Below, piece by piece: positions 1 through 11,075 of a DNA stretch of 60,000 bases. The number at the start of each line of letters is the position of its first letter. Positions within the stretch are counted from its first letter, which is position 1. The DNA is taken from NCBI RefSeq assembly GCF_963678635.1, contig NC_087071.1:36418438-36478437 (forward strand). Reading direction: 5' to 3'. The notes under the pieces were generated by a model that was not told the DNA's origin, made no database searches, and saw only the letters and a list, made by a program, of their open reading frames with translations. The translations under genes and the position numbers were made by a program. Source of the stretch: Symsagittifera roscoffensis. Lineage: Eukaryota; Xenacoelomorpha; Acoela; Convolutidae.

Positions 1-111
1 ATAATGTTTTTCATAGTGTCTTCATTTACTCCAAAGCGTATTGGCATAGTGGAGATTTTTCATGCTTCTAGTGCTCTAGTTGAAGTTCTATACATTTTGT
101 GTGGCTAGAAG

Positions 112-240
112 GGGCGGATTTAGAGGGGAGCGAGGGGTTTGGACGCTCTCTCCTCAGGGATTCGACCCCCTGCCGACCCAAAGGGTCCCCCCTTTGGTAC
201 TTTTTAAGAAATCCAGTTTTAGCAGACTAACCCTAAAATG
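112..240. repeat. Relic of dispersed GGGGCGGATTTAGA repeat
   Basis: The stretch begins GGGGCGGATTTAGAG and ends with CTTTGGTACTTTTTAAGAAATCC. The same two blocks, in reverse order and orientation, form the right end of the hAT-like MITE at 51676-51940. A related stretch (GATTCGAACCCCTGCCGACCC) recurs at 9367 and 17239. I see no matching second terminus here, so this is probably an old fragment. Confidence 0.4.
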
Positions 241-1046
241 TTTCTGAAGGTAATTTTGAGAGGGGAGCGCGCGCCGATAAAACGCGACTTTTTGGTCAAA
301 ATTTTTCAAAAAATTCTTAAAATTGCCTTTTTTTGGCCTGCGGAGCAGAAATTTTTACGGAGACAGGGTATTTTTAGTGCTTTGGGGAGCTCGTAAAATC
401 AATTCAGTCGACCAAAAAAAAAGGTCGACAAAATTTTCGAAATTTTTTTGAAAATCCGTACTTACGAAAAAAAGGCAACCTAAAGTACTTTCCTAATTTT
501 CTCTATGGTTATACGCCGCAACCAATTTCGCGAATCACTCCAAGCCATCAAAAGAACTTAAAGCTTTGCTTAGTTGCTCGACTTGATTTAAAGCTCCAAC
601 TAATTTGAAAGTTTAATTGCCCCACATGACCATCTCGGTTGAAATTTTTTTTATATGGAAAATCACAGCAAATTTCGAATTAGTAGTTATTATTCGATCA
701 ATTGATCATCAATAAAAATAGAAAGGCACAATGAGCATATCAGAAAAATCTGAATAGTTGTTTTCTCAATCTCCTGCCGGTGTATCAATGTAATACTGCT
801 ACTGCAATAGCAGTAATTGATTTATGTAGTACCAACCTGCGGTGCTATAGTTATTAACTTTATGGTGTGCACAAGGTCACTGTGTGACGTGACATTGACA
901 CATGGTTGAGAGTTCAGAGTTTTCTATTCTGATTTATCTCTCAGTAACTAATCAAAAGAGAAAGAAAAGAGAAAACTTAATTCAATACATCAGAATACAT
1001 TATTGAATTATCACCAGTTTTCACACGATACCGCATAGGAAATCAC
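241..1046 (+). other. Gene-free leader of the retrotransposon
   Basis: There is no credible ORF. The last few hundred bases before the gag start at 1047 are presumably the untranslated leader, and possibly the inner edge of a 5' LTR, of the retrotransposon that follows. No second LTR copy exists in the window because the element is truncated at its 3' side, so LTR limits cannot be set. No convincing tRNA primer-binding site was recognised. Confidence 0.35.
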
Positions 1047-1253
1047 ATGGCGCAGCCAGCAGGATTTTCAGCTCAGGACAATCGGACGGATATGGGAATA
1101 TCCGTATTTTGGGCGTCAGAGAATTTAGACCCTGCGTGGCAGTTTAAAATTTGGTTCGAACAATTTCTAATGGCAGTAACTGTCAAGGAAAACGTAAATC
1201 CAGAGGTTAGATTAGAAGAGCCAAAAGAAATATTAGAAGAGCTACCTCCTTGA
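1047..1253 (+). pseudogene. gag: gag N-terminal fragment
   Basis: The frame opens with ATG and gives 68 residues ending ELEELPP-like before a TGA. Reading continues in the same frame for another 60 codons with gag-like acidic and basic residues, so the TGA looks like a lesion rather than the true end. A frameshift then leads into the main gag frame at 1475. The assignment as gag rests on position and continuity with the next block, since no domain is recognisable in this part alone. It would encode the N-terminal part of the capsid precursor. Confidence 0.55.
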
Positions 1254-1474
1254 CCAGTAACACCACGAGAGGGGGAGTCTGAAGCTGCGACGACTGCTAG
1301 GAATCTTAGAGATAAGTTAGCAAGGGATAGAGTAGCGCTGGAAAATGAAGAGAGAAGGACCAGAGGCCCACGAGTTGGCCACAACGTTTTCTACAACGAA
1401 GATTATTTCTGTCACTTGGTACAGAGGGAAAGAAACGATTTCTGCAAAAGAATCCACATGCCGAAATATCCAAA

Positions 1475-2230
1475 ATGTCGTTCAGGGAAATCAAAGAACT
1501 TGCAGAAGTTTCGTTTCAAAAGGTAAAACGTGTAACATACGCGAGATATAAATTGTTTACACGAATGCAGGAATCCGGGGAATCTCTGGAGGCATTTCAT
1601 GCAGCGCTAACTGCGCAACCAGCTCGATCTGAATTGGGAACATTGGAAAGTGAGATAGTCCGTGATCTATTCATTTCGAAAATGAAAAACATGACATTGC
1701 AGGACACGTTGACATTTGAAGCTTTAGATCCTGAAGAAGTCCTAAAAAGGGCGATAAAACTCGAACATAGCAAACTAACCACAATGGCATTTCAAAAAAC
1801 GAATGCTGCGGCAACAGGTGGAGCAAGTAACAACTACAATTCGGGAGTGAGAATAAATCAAGAACCTGTAATGGCACTTAGGATTTTGTCAGGAACAACA
1901 AAGAATCAAAACAAGAGGAAAACAAATAATCGACAAAACAATAACAAAAATTCCAACATGAGAACAAAACCATGTAATAGATGTGGAAGGACATTCAATC
2001 AGGGACACTTGAAAAACTGTTCAGCGATGGGAAAAACTTGTAAAAATTGTGGCAAACCTAATCACTTTGCCAAAATGTTTAGATCTCAACAAGCAAGTGA
2101 GGTTGCTGAAGAATCGGAGGGATCTGTAGAGGAATGCGATCAGATAAGTGAAAGCTTTGGGCCATGTTGCGATTTCGAAGTAATGTCGATACAAACATAT
2201 CAGTCGGAGAACGAAAGAGTCTCAAAATAA
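1475..2230 (+). pseudogene. gag: gag capsid/nucleocapsid fragment with CCHC knuckles
   Basis: This frame has 251 codons. The first half contains the conserved retrotransposon gag block (residues about 20-105, with GESLEAFHAAL and EEVLKRAIKLEHSK). A basic, Asn-rich linker follows, then two zinc knuckles. The first is CNRCGRTFNQGHLKNC. The second is CKNCGKPNHFAKMF, where the last zinc ligand, expected to be Cys, is Phe, so this knuckle is damaged. Knuckles of this type bind genomic RNA during particle assembly. The frame ends in TAA at 2228, but the protease block continues in the same frame directly after it, so the stop may be a lesion inside a gag-pol frame. Confidence 0.75.
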
Positions 2231-2416
2231 TTGAAGGACCGAATCAGTGAAATGAGAAATAAATCAAATGGGGAAACAATACGTGTCCAGAAAATCGATT
2301 CAATTCAAGACCCAACACTGAAACGAGTAAAATCACCAAAGGCCATGGTACGAATTGATAATCAAATAATACAATTGACGGTGGATACGGGGAGTCCAGT
2401 CTCTTTCCTAAATTAG
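2231..2416 (+). pseudogene. pol: Retrotransposon aspartic protease fragment
   Basis: The frame follows the gag frame without a shift and contains the retropepsin active-site motif VDTGSPVSF near its end (about residues 50-58). Enzymes of this family cut the Gag-Pol polyprotein and work as dimers, each giving one Asp. The frame stops at a TAG right after the active site. The remaining protease half continues for about 20 codons beyond the stop before another stop, and then resumes in the frame starting at 2482. The protease is therefore broken. Confidence 0.7.
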
Positions 2417-2481
2417 GCGACGGCAAAGGAAATAATGGACAAATCAAGCAAAGTAAGATTCATTCCGTCGGTAAACTGAAT

Positions 2482-2928
2482 TTGCATACAAAATTCGTGG
2501 ATTACAACAAACAACCGATCAGTGTATTGGGGGCTTTGAAAACAAACCTTCGGTCGGCAGGCTGGGAGGTGAAAGGTGCTACATTCCTTGTGATAGAACG
2601 TAAAACCAGATGCATAATGGGCTTAGATCTGCAAGGACAAGTGGGGATAGTAACTACACAAAAACCAGCGCCGAAGGACCTTACCAGGTTTGACGTGCTC
2701 ATGTGCGAGCAGTCAGAAGGTTGGAAAGAAAAATTTTTCAATAAATTCAGAAATTTATTTGAAAGACTAGGAATTTCAAAAAATCACATCGTAAGTTCAA
2801 AATTTAAGTACCCTCTATGTCCAATTCAAGAAAAAGGAAGACGTATTCCCATTCACATACAGGATAATGTTGAAAACGGAATTAAGAAACTGTTGAAAGA
2901 AGGTCACATCACAATGCTCGATAAATGA
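2482..2928 (+). pseudogene. pol: pol: protease end and RT N-terminal (fingers) fragment
   Basis: The frame has 148 codons, starting at a non-ATG codon after a frameshift. Its first half completes the protease fold (IMGLDLQGQVGI resembles the retropepsin I-G-D/L turn). The second half has the usual approach to reverse transcriptase, with a KYPLCPIQEKGRRIP block and IKKLLKEGHI. It ends at a TGA. The text after the stop (DCFIAPIVITVKKDDSIK) is the standard RT fingers strand in the same frame, so the TGA is a lesion. A one-base shift near 2988 moves reading into the next block. Confidence 0.75.
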
Positions 2929-2989
2929 ACGAGCGATTGTTTTATCGCCCCGATTGTGATAACAGTAAAAAAGGACGACTCGATAAAAA

Positions 2990-3373
2990 TTGGCAATGGA
3001 CGCGAAACCAATAAATAGACAACTGTTCAAAAATAAGTTCCAGATGCCTAACGTCGATGAAATCATCGATGGAGTCAGTCAAATTTTTACTGAAAACAAA
3101 AGTGGTACACTGTACTTTACGGTGTTAGACTTAAAGTACGCGTACAGTCAATTAAAATTGGCTGCAGACACAGTCAAACAGTGTAACTTTAATATTGTTG
3201 GCGGAAATGCTACCGGGACATGTAGATTTCTGACAGGGTTTTATGGATTAGCTGACATGCCAGCTGAATTCCAAAAAGCCATGGACAGAACAATCAACCA
3301 CGCTAAGAACACATTCTGCTTTCTGGATGACATTCTTGTTGTGTCGAAGGGAAATGAAATTGAACATGGATAA
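2990..3373 (+). pseudogene. pol: pol: reverse transcriptase palm
   Basis: This is the catalytic core of the reverse transcriptase. Motif A is LDLKYAYSQL (first catalytic Asp). Motif B is FLTGFYGLADMPAEFQKAMD. Motif C is FLDDILVVSKG, the FLDD variant of YxDD carrying the two other catalytic Asp residues. All catalytic residues are present, so the damage here is limited to the flanks: a frameshift near 2988 on the left and an in-frame TAA at 3371-3373 on the right. The enzyme copies element RNA into cDNA in the cytoplasmic particle. Confidence 0.9.
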
Positions 3374-3376
3374 CTG

Positions 3377-3658
3377 GTGGAAACGGTACTTAAAAAACTG
3401 GATGACGAAAATCTGGCATTGAAAATATTAAAATGTGAATTTTTCAAACAACAGGGGGACTGGTTGGGACATCACCTCTCAGCATCGGGGGTTAATCCAA
3501 AATTCACCAAAACCGAAGCGTTTATAAATCTAAATCCACCGAAATCGCTTAAACAGTTAAGGTCATTTCTGGGCAGTATAAATCACTTAGCGAAATTTAT
3601 GCCTAACGCGGCATGCCTAACTGAGAAATTGAGGCCACTTCTCAAAGAAGAAAATTAA
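3377..3658 (+). pseudogene. pol: pol: RT thumb/connection fragment
   Basis: The same frame as the RT palm continues after the TAA at 3371. It contains the thumb signature CEFFKQQGDWLGHHLS (the LGH motif typical of Ty3/gypsy RT) and SLKQLRSFLGSINHLAKFMP, the well-known LRSFLG-x-NYxRxFxP block. It ends in TAA at 3656. The frame then runs on, interrupted again by TAA at 3776, into RNase H. Copy 2 of the large duplication does not include this block. Confidence 0.85.
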
Positions 3659-3778
3659 AAGAAAAAGTTGAAAAACATGAAATTACCAGTCAAAAAGTTC
3701 GAGTGGGGGGATGAACACACTGTGGTATTTGATGCTATAAAAGAGGCAGTAGCAAATATTACAAAAGTACATTACTAA

Positions 3779-4600
3779 GCCGCTAACCGAGAAACAAGAG
3801 TTAAGTGTGATGCAAGCCATGATGGTTTGGGTGCTACGTTGGAACAACAAAATGAAGAAGGTTTGTGGGTTCCAATCTCATTCGCATCCCGGTATTTAAA
3901 TTCGCCAGAAAAAAAATATTCAACAAATGAATTGGAGCTACTGGCAGTTGTCTGGGCAGTAGACAGATACAAACATTACGTCTTGGGCAAACCATTTACC
4001 ATTGCAACAGATCACACAGCACTCACATCAGCACTAGATGGTAATAAGTCTAATAAGACCTATCAATATCGTTTGACCCGGTGGGTCGATCGATTGTTGC
4101 CATATCAGTTTAAAATAGTTCACATTCCGGGGTGGGACATGGGTATAGTTGACTACTTATCGCGTGATCTTTTCAATGATCCTTGGCCAGAAACAGATTT
4201 AGACGAATATTTTGTAGTGGCAACAATAAACTCGTTTCATGAAGCATTAGACTGCATGAACAGTAGGCTGGAAGGCATTGGGTCGCTCAACCGGAACGAA
4301 AACGTTGTAGAATGTTCTAGAAGGAATGCAGCGAAACAGTCATCAACTAATGGTTGTCATGACAACCAAAACGGTCAAAAACGAACAAGGCTCGACCGGA
4401 ACGAGAGAAAACAGTTTTCACGACTGCCAAAACAGCTAAACACAACAGTTCAAGATAAACAGATTACTCTTTCGTCAACTCAACTCAGCAAACAGTCGTA
4501 CCCAAATAAATCGGAATTCACTGAAAAAACAGTTCCCCAAATTCAGAAAAAGACGAAAAAAAACAGACTCGAGGACCGAGATGTCAGGAAATTTCAATAG
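3779..4600 (+). pseudogene. pol: pol: RNase H domain, copy 1
   Basis: The frame is open from 3779 to the TAA at 4598. RNase H residues are visible: CDASHDGLGATL (first Asp), NELELLAVVWAV (Glu) and ATDHTAL (Asp). They are followed by RWVDRLLPYQFKIVHIPG and DYLSRD, which normally end the domain. RNase H removes template RNA during reverse transcription. After about residue 140 the sequence turns into a basic, Gln/Asn/Lys-rich tail unlike the usual tether to integrase. The tandem duplication breakpoint lies just upstream of the first Asp (3787). Confidence 0.88.
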
Positions 4601-4775
4601 ATCGTACGACTGGTGGTCGGATACACCACAGGAATGGCACAATGACGATAGAGCTGAGAGCATTCTGGATCCCAAATGGAACCGTTCACTGTCAAATGCA
4701 AACGAATTTTCGGAGGAGGAAGAAGTAACGGAAACATTACAAAGCACGAGAAAAATAATTCGTGGAGGACGGTAA
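4581..4775 (+). pseudogene. Acidic pol spacer fragment, copy 1
   Basis: This is a 64-codon frame overlapping the end of the RNase H frame. It begins MSGNFNRSYDWWSDTPQEWH and has an acidic stretch (EEEEV). It has no catalytic motif. From its position between RNase H and the pre-integrase block it is probably part of the same polyprotein, displaced by a frameshift. It is repeated at 12434-12628 with S-to-L as the visible residue change. Confidence 0.45.
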
Positions 4776-4910
4776 AATAAAGATAGTTCGGAGAGTGAGA
4801 CACGACATTCATCACAAGTTAAATGGCAACTCGAACCAGAACAACAAAAAGAAGCAGACCAAAGACTACTTTCGTTCTGGCAGCTAATCGGGGGAGAAAA
4901 TAACATACCG

Positions 4911-5264
4911 GTGAGCATTAACAGGGAGCTAGTAGCAAATACAGAGGAAAAGCCAGGGGCTAACACAGAGGAAGTTAGAGACATGCCAGAAAACTGTCAA
5001 GGACCAATCAGCATCAGACCAGCTACATCGGAGGAGAGGAAAGTGAGTAAAGTGAAAGTAATTGAGATGGATCTGACGACCACAGAAGACGTTGAAAGTG
5101 ATCAAGAGGTATGTGCCATTGAACCACCTAAGCCGTCTAGAAAGCCGAAACTGCAGAAGCAGCAACAAGAGGAGGCCCTCGACAACTTATCAAAACTGTT
5201 TGATAAAAATGTACTGGCTGAATTCTTCTATGTAAAAACTAGCGGTGCTTTTTTGGCAGCATGA
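4911..5264 (+). pseudogene. Pre-integrase tether, truncated, copy 1
   Basis: The frame has 117 codons of mixed-charge sequence, including EEKPGANTEE and KPSRKPKLQKQQQEE. It ends with a short block SKLFDKNVLAEF, which resembles what precedes the integrase zinc domain in gypsy-like elements. Right after this the sequence is unrelated (YVKTSGAFLAA, then a stop), marking the 3' truncation of the element. An identical frame lies at 12764-13117. Confidence 0.5.
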
Positions 5265-5589
5265 TAAAAATAATATCTTAGAGGATTTTTTAATATGAAG
5301 CTTAATCATCTCAATTTAAAAAATATGCTTTCTGTCATTTTTTTTACAGCAGTCGTTTAAATTTGTCTTAGGTTTGTCTTAATTTTTAACCACTGAATTT
5401 ATTTTTTAATATAAAGCTTCGGCAAGGTTTTTTTGCAACTCGTTTCGATATGCAGTATTATCATATTACTTTAAAACAGTTATCATATCAGCTAATCTCA
5501 GACCTCCAGAACTGATGTCTGTTTTAAAGTTGGAGTTAGCGGAGAGTTAATCAGTCTTAGAAATCGTTCCAAATTAGTTGATAGAAGAA

Positions 5590-5830
5590 GCTTATTTGCC
5601 TTAATTTATTTGTTATAAGGAGCAAAATCTATCCTTTTGTATTTTATATGGCGTGTGGGGGGATGATTTTAATTTAAAAAATTCAAATTTTAGAAATTTT
5701 TTTTTTCATTTTGTTTCATTTCATTTAATTTTTGAATGTTAATACTGCTCCATAAACCTTAAAAGGCAGTTGGAAAAATCAGGGTTTCACCCTGATACGA
5801 GCAGACTTGTTTCAATAGTTTCAGGAACTT
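5590..5830 (+). repeat. Dispersed repeat fragment (GGAGCAAAATCTAT family)
   Basis: The text from AAGCTTATTTGCCTTAATT through GGAGCAAAATCTAT and GTGTGGGGGGATGATT to CCTGATACGAGCAGACTTG recurs in several places. It is at 13443-13683 (the duplicated copy). It is also at 51187-51410 in the same orientation, and at about 27020-27220 and 28420-28620 in reverse orientation. The order of blocks is conserved between copies, so this is a mobile or amplified family of unknown type. Confidence 0.65.
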
Positions 5831-7239
5831 TTGACACTTTACTGCAGTGTGGCAATTCCCGGGTCTCGCTAAAATTCAAATTATTAATGGAATCAATTAA
5901 AAGTTTTATCAGCCTAATTATCTGTCTTGCAAGAGCCTCACAAGGTCTTATAGGAAAAAAATTCAAGATGTAAGACTATCATCCAAAACAGATTTTAAAC
6001 TTTTCTCAGAAAATGATTCGAGATGTAAGATTCTTATAAAAAAATTATGATGTTATTTTTTTTATAAGTTTTACATGAAGATGTTTTTTTGATATTTGAG
6101 TGTTTAAAGGGTTTTGCTAGTCTCTAGCGAGCGTTTGAGAAAATCCCACATCGGAAATTGTTCAAGACCAGAAACACTAACGAAGTATACACGACAAAGT
6201 TTTCATCACATTTTTACCACGCATGTTTTCTTCTGATCCAGTACGTTAATTTGAGCTGAAATATCATAAATCATTGCCAAAACTGAAAGCTCAAATCAAA
6301 TTTTAGACGTTTTATATCATTAACCGCTTTGAAAAACAGAACTTTCACAAAAAATTGACCTAGAATTAAGGGAGAGAGAGATAGAGTCAAAATTCTTCAT
6401 TGCTATGAGCTAAAATTTTATACAAAGTTTTACATCTGAATATTCAAAGGACTGCTAATTCAAATCTTTGCAAACATGCTTGGACAAAAAATGTCAAAAC
6501 ACTGAAAAAAAATTCGTAAAAACAGCAACAAAACAATCTCAAGTACATGATTACATGATTTTTTAGTTAAACGAATGCAAAAAATAACAATAAAAATTTC
6601 CAGTTCACAGTGTAGACCCCACCCAACTACAGCACTTATGCCCTCCATACAGTTTTTGTATGAAAGTTTGATCGTCTAACGTCAACTGAAAAAAAAATTT
6701 TCGTAGCAAAACGGCATATAATGTGTGGATAACGTTAGCTGGACAATTGCTTTTTCTAGATCAAAACCACTCAAGAATTTATTTAAAAACATTTTCATGA
6801 ACTTTTGTGTGTAGTGAAACTTGATAAGACCTGATTACGACGAAAATTAATAGGAATGTTAAAACTGACATGTCGCTAATTTTTTTCAACCGTTAAATGA
6901 CATTTTTCTCTCGACAAATGACACTAATGCTCAAATTCTGAAAAGCAAGAATCTTCGTTATTTTTTTTTACCTTTGTTTGCGATGAATGCAATCAGTGTA
7001 GTTTCGCGATTTTTTGATTGCTAACAAAGATGATTATGGGACAAATAATTTCGCTGCTTTAAAATTGAGACTAAATTATCGTCAAGTTTGATTTGATATG
7101 CGACAAGTGTCGCGCACTGACAAAAATGGATGAGGATTGGTTTTAGTAAATAAAGAGTATGTTGAATAAATTTAGATCGACTTCAGTATGAAAATAGTAC
7201 GAAGATTAAAGTGCGGAGAAAAGATAGAAATTGATTTGG

Positions 7240-8230
7240 ATGGATTTAAAATTATGAAAATTAGTCTTTAATCCCAGCTACAAATAAAAAGATTCATATC
7301 GATTTTAAATCGATCTAAATCCATTTTTCCAGTCCTCATTTGTTTTTGTTTTTAAGGGGATTAAAACGGATTTCAATCAACTTAAATCGTTTTTTTTTCA
7401 TTCAAGTTTCCTCAATTTAGATTTTTTATTGAATTTATTCATTGCCTTTCATTTTTCATTTTACATCCATAGCGTATTGTAGCATAAAAAAGACAAAATA
7501 AAAAGACCAGAATATCGATAAAATTCCTACATTTCCTTGCATATTTTGGGTTCAAAAACTGATCTATTTTGACCCTTTTCTTGATTCGTTTCATAATTTT
7601 TTTGCTCAAAATCTGATTACCCTTCATTATTGTCTATGATTTAATTGCATATTATTGAGATCAAAGTTTAATTTATTCTGATCTTTTTCTCTGTTACATA
7701 GAATTTTACCCATAATCTGAATAACAATGATTTTCTGTGATTTCATAGCATGTTTTCAGCTTAAAATCTGATTTAAGTGAATCAATTTATTGAATTCATA
7801 ACATCCGTTGTTTGCGTTTTTATTTAAAAAATTGAGAAAAAAACATTTCAATTATTTTTTTTCTGAAGACTGTTTTTTTTGCCGTGATAGCAAAAAAATT
7901 TATTTAGTGAGTCTCAAAATCCATCCAAATTGATTTAAATAGATTTTTAACACTTATTTCGATCCAAAATTTTCAAAAAGATTGATTTAAATTGATTTTA
8001 AATGGGTTAAAGTGAGATTCGGTAAATCGTAAAGTGCGTCGGAAAAACCATCCAAATCGATTTAAATCGATTTTTTAGACAATTATATCGATCTAAAACT
8101 TTTTAAAAAAGATCGATTTAAATCGATTTAAAATCCATTTAATCTCGTAAGATGTACATTGTTAATCGATTTGGATCGATTTTAAATCGATTTGAACTCA
8201 GTTTAAATCGATCCGAAACCATTTTTGACA
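7240..8230. repeat. Field of AATCGATTTAAATCGATT-type palindromic words, copy 1
   Basis: Words such as GATTTAAATCGATTT, ATCGATTTAAAATCC and TTTTAAATCGATCTAAATCC occur many times on both strands in about 1 kb. They are most dense at 7900-8220. Neighbouring words are partly self-complementary. No ORF is present. The second copy lies at about 15090-16080. Confidence 0.6.
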
Positions 8231-9096
8231 AGGTTTTTGGCACTCAATATTTTTCTCATTCTCTTTGCACTAAACTGATAATAAAAACAAAAAAGATAAA
8301 AAAAATAAAAACATAAAAACAAAAAAAAAACACTTAAATGGTGCAACTTTTGGTGTACAGAGGATGTAATTTTTTTCTAGTCTGTCAAGTCTTTTATTCG
8401 TAATACATCATTGTATCTGTAATGATAGAAACATACAATTTGGGCAAGCAGCAATCGTTCGAACTTCTGCAAGTTGGTTCTTAAGCGTGATAATAATAAC
8501 CAGTTACGCCAATCCATATGAGCATCAATTTCAAATGGGTGCGTTCGCGTACAAACTGTCAAAGGAATTAAACAAATAGTTGTTTTTTTATTATTGTGAC
8601 AATTATTGCTTTTTCATGGTTATAGTTTATGCATTTCAGAAACCGATGCCACTTGTAAGTGGTGCATTGTTATGAAGATAGTTTATGATGAACTAAACTT
8701 GCCCCTTTTTTTTCAAAATAAATCTTTTTTTGATGAAAATTTAGCGTTTCTAGGTGCTTTTATTGTTTAAATTTCGGCTTGAAGTCCCGTCGGCTCGCCG
8801 TCCAGTCGGCTTGTTATCCTAGACCCAGTGATTATAGTTATTTATTTCTGTGATTCACTTCTTCAATTTGAAGCTTTTGAACTCTCTCAACAAAAAACAA
8901 CGCTATTTCCATAATACGCTATAATACACCCTATAACAAATAGGTTATTTCCTATTACCTTATAATTAGATCAACATTTGAAACTGTGCGCCTGGAATAA
9001 CAGCTTCCCCCGGAGTTTCAAAGTTACTGGAAGTTTAAGCTTTGAACTGAAAACCACAAGACCATGTTGTCAAAAAATGAGAAGCATAGTGTTCCT

Positions 9097-11075
9097 CGCA
9101 CTCAGCAAAAAAAAGTAAATAATAGATTATAATGGATTTTTATTGTCAGTCTCCATAAATTTCAAAAAGATTTGATTATAACTGATTAAAACTGGATTAA
9201 TATTTTTCCAAACAATAAAAATCATTATAATCGATTATTTTATGAAAGTTTTTGTTTCTCAAGTCTTATTGAATTATAATCCTTAATAATGGATTATAAT
9301 CCATTATTATTCAACAACCGTCATCGCTTCATTTCGTTTAGTTTTGTGTTGCTTTGTGTCCCCCCTCAGAGATTCGAACCCCTGCCGACCCAAGAGTTTC
9401 GAACCCCTGCCGACCCAATTTTTCCACAAAGTGCCTAAAAAAGCTTTTTTTGGCCGGTTTTTTTCAAAATTGTTTCTGCGGCGCATAAAATTTGACGAAA
9501 ATAGGGTCTTTTTAATGCCTTAGGAGAGCTTGAAATCAACCTAGTCAACCGTTATAGGGTTTGGTAGATCCCCCTCCCCACCTGGCTGACTGATTCTTAC
9601 TTCTTAATGAATTTTACTGTGTTTTCATGCAGAATAGCTAAAATATAATCCATAATAATTGATTTTTTTGTGAAATAAAATTTTGATGGAAAAAGGGATT
9701 ATAATCTGTTATAATCCCGGGTTGACCTCCATAGACCGAAAATGCTAATCATACAATTTCATACACTAAGTCTATGGAAAAATGCTAGTCATACAAATTT
9801 CATACATTTTTGCAAAATGAGTTTAATCGAATTTCAAAGGTATTTTATAGTTGTTTTGGTATCGAAATTGGTATCTCTTCATTAAAAAAAGGAAAAAAAA
9901 AGGTATGAAAAAAATGCTTACCATACAATTTCCATATATGGAAATTGTATGATTAGAATTTTCTTTAAATTTTTTTTGTGAAAAAAAAGCTTTGAACAAT
10001 CAATTCAACTGCTGGCAAAACATTTAAGCGTTTTGTGGGCTGCTACGACTGAAAACTTTGACTTTTTTTATTTTTGTTTTCTGAAAAAAAACACTAGTCA
10101 TACAATTTCCATATATGGAAATTGTATGACTAGCATTTTTTTGATGGCGACGACAAAAATTTTTCTAAGTATTTTTGAAATTGCCCCCAAAAATTTTTCG
10201 TGTTTTTTTTCCAACCGCAAATTGATTTTCGTATTCAAACAAACATTTTTTGAAAAAAAAATTTTGCATGCAAAATTTAATTTTTTGTGTGTATAACGTA
10301 GTCCTGGATATACTAATATTGGATTTTTTTTCCTTTTCTCTTCATAACTTTTTTCAAAAACGCTTAAAACTCCTCTTTTTTTTTGTATGACATGTTTTTG
10401 TATGCCTTGATCAAAGTCTGGTAAATAAAAAATTCAAATTTCAGAAATAATCATCTTTGAAAATTATTGCCAAAATTTAAAAGTTCATTACTTTTGTTAT
10501 ATTATTTGTCTGAGACAGAAGTAAAACATATCAGGCTGTTTCCAATGCATTTTTAATGCGAGACGGCCAAACCGTTGGTTACTACGTTTGAGTAATCAAG
10601 GTTTATGTCATTTGTGTTCGGTTATGTACACAACCAAAAAGTTTTGAGAAATTAAAATGTAAAAAATCAATATTTTTGGTTTATGGAAAAATGCTAGTCA
10701 CACAATTTCCATATATGAAAAAAATACTAATCATAGACCTTTCATGCAATTTTCTATACGTATGGAATTGTATGGAAACTGTATGACTAGCATTTTTCCA
10801 TATATGGAAATTGTATGACTAGTATTTTTGGTCATCCCGGGATAGATTATGATAGATTATCAGAAATTATAAAAGATTATAAGAGGTTTTTGGAAAATTT
10901 ATAATCAATTATAATTGATTATAATTTATTAAAATGTCGCCAAAAGTTTTATCATTATAATGGATTATAAATCTTTTAAACATCTAAAATTGGCGCATAT
11001 AATTAATTATAATTTTGCTGAAAGTACAATTATAATTATAGTATAATTGATTATTTTCTTTTTTTACTGAGTGCG
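9097..11075. mobile_element. 2-kb non-autonomous element with CGCACTCAG termini, copy 1
   Basis: The left end reads CGCACTCAGCAAAAAAAAG and the right end, on the other strand, CGCACTCAGTAAAAAAAG. Both are followed inward by AATAAT/ATTATAAT-rich text, giving short terminal inverted repeats. The interior has dense ATTATAATC words near both ends and a family of near-perfect palindromes in the centre. It encodes nothing recognisable. Flanks are GTTCCT and GGTCCT, too diverged to assert a target duplication. Copy 2 is at 16952-18944, and its right end alone recurs in each 1.8-kb unit. Confidence 0.6.
10095..10134. repeat. 40-bp perfect palindrome, copy 1
   Basis: The sequence starts CTAGTCATACAATTTCC and is exactly self-complementary around a central ATAT, giving 20 bp per arm with no spacer. 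Imperfect relatives lie at about 9924-9962, 10688-10720 and 10755-10835 within the same element. The second copy is at 17963-18002. Confidence 0.9.

Larger units (their letters stand above)
1047..5264 (+). mobile_element. Ty3/gypsy-like LTR retrotransposon, decayed, 3'-truncated
   Basis: The coding order is gag with zinc knuckles, aspartic protease, reverse transcriptase, then RNase H, which is the order of Ty3/gypsy and most BEL elements. The RT and RNase H blocks read like gypsy-type pol. The frame is interrupted by in-frame stops (about 1251, 2228, 2414, 2926, 3371, 3656, 3776) and by frameshifts (between 1253 and 1475, between 2416 and 2482, and near 2988). The sequence stops being pol-like near 5235, just where the integrase should start, and neither integrase nor a 3' LTR follows. 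It is a dead copy. Its 3' part (from 3787) is duplicated at 11639. Confidence 0.85.
5265..9096. other. Gene-free AT-rich spacer, copy 1
   Basis: There is no convincing gene in 3.8 kb. The ORFs of 60-70 codons in it are AT-rich, motif-free and not supported. It contains a dispersed-repeat fragment (5590-5830) and a field of AATCGATTT-type words (7240-8230). The whole stretch recurs at about 13118-16951. Confidence 0.7.

Noticed and set aside
1073-1384. Minus-strand ORFs over the retroelement (also 1306-1600, 4475-4984, 12370-12837)
   Set aside because: They lie opposite clear gag/pol coding, have no motif, and are explained as antisense shadows.
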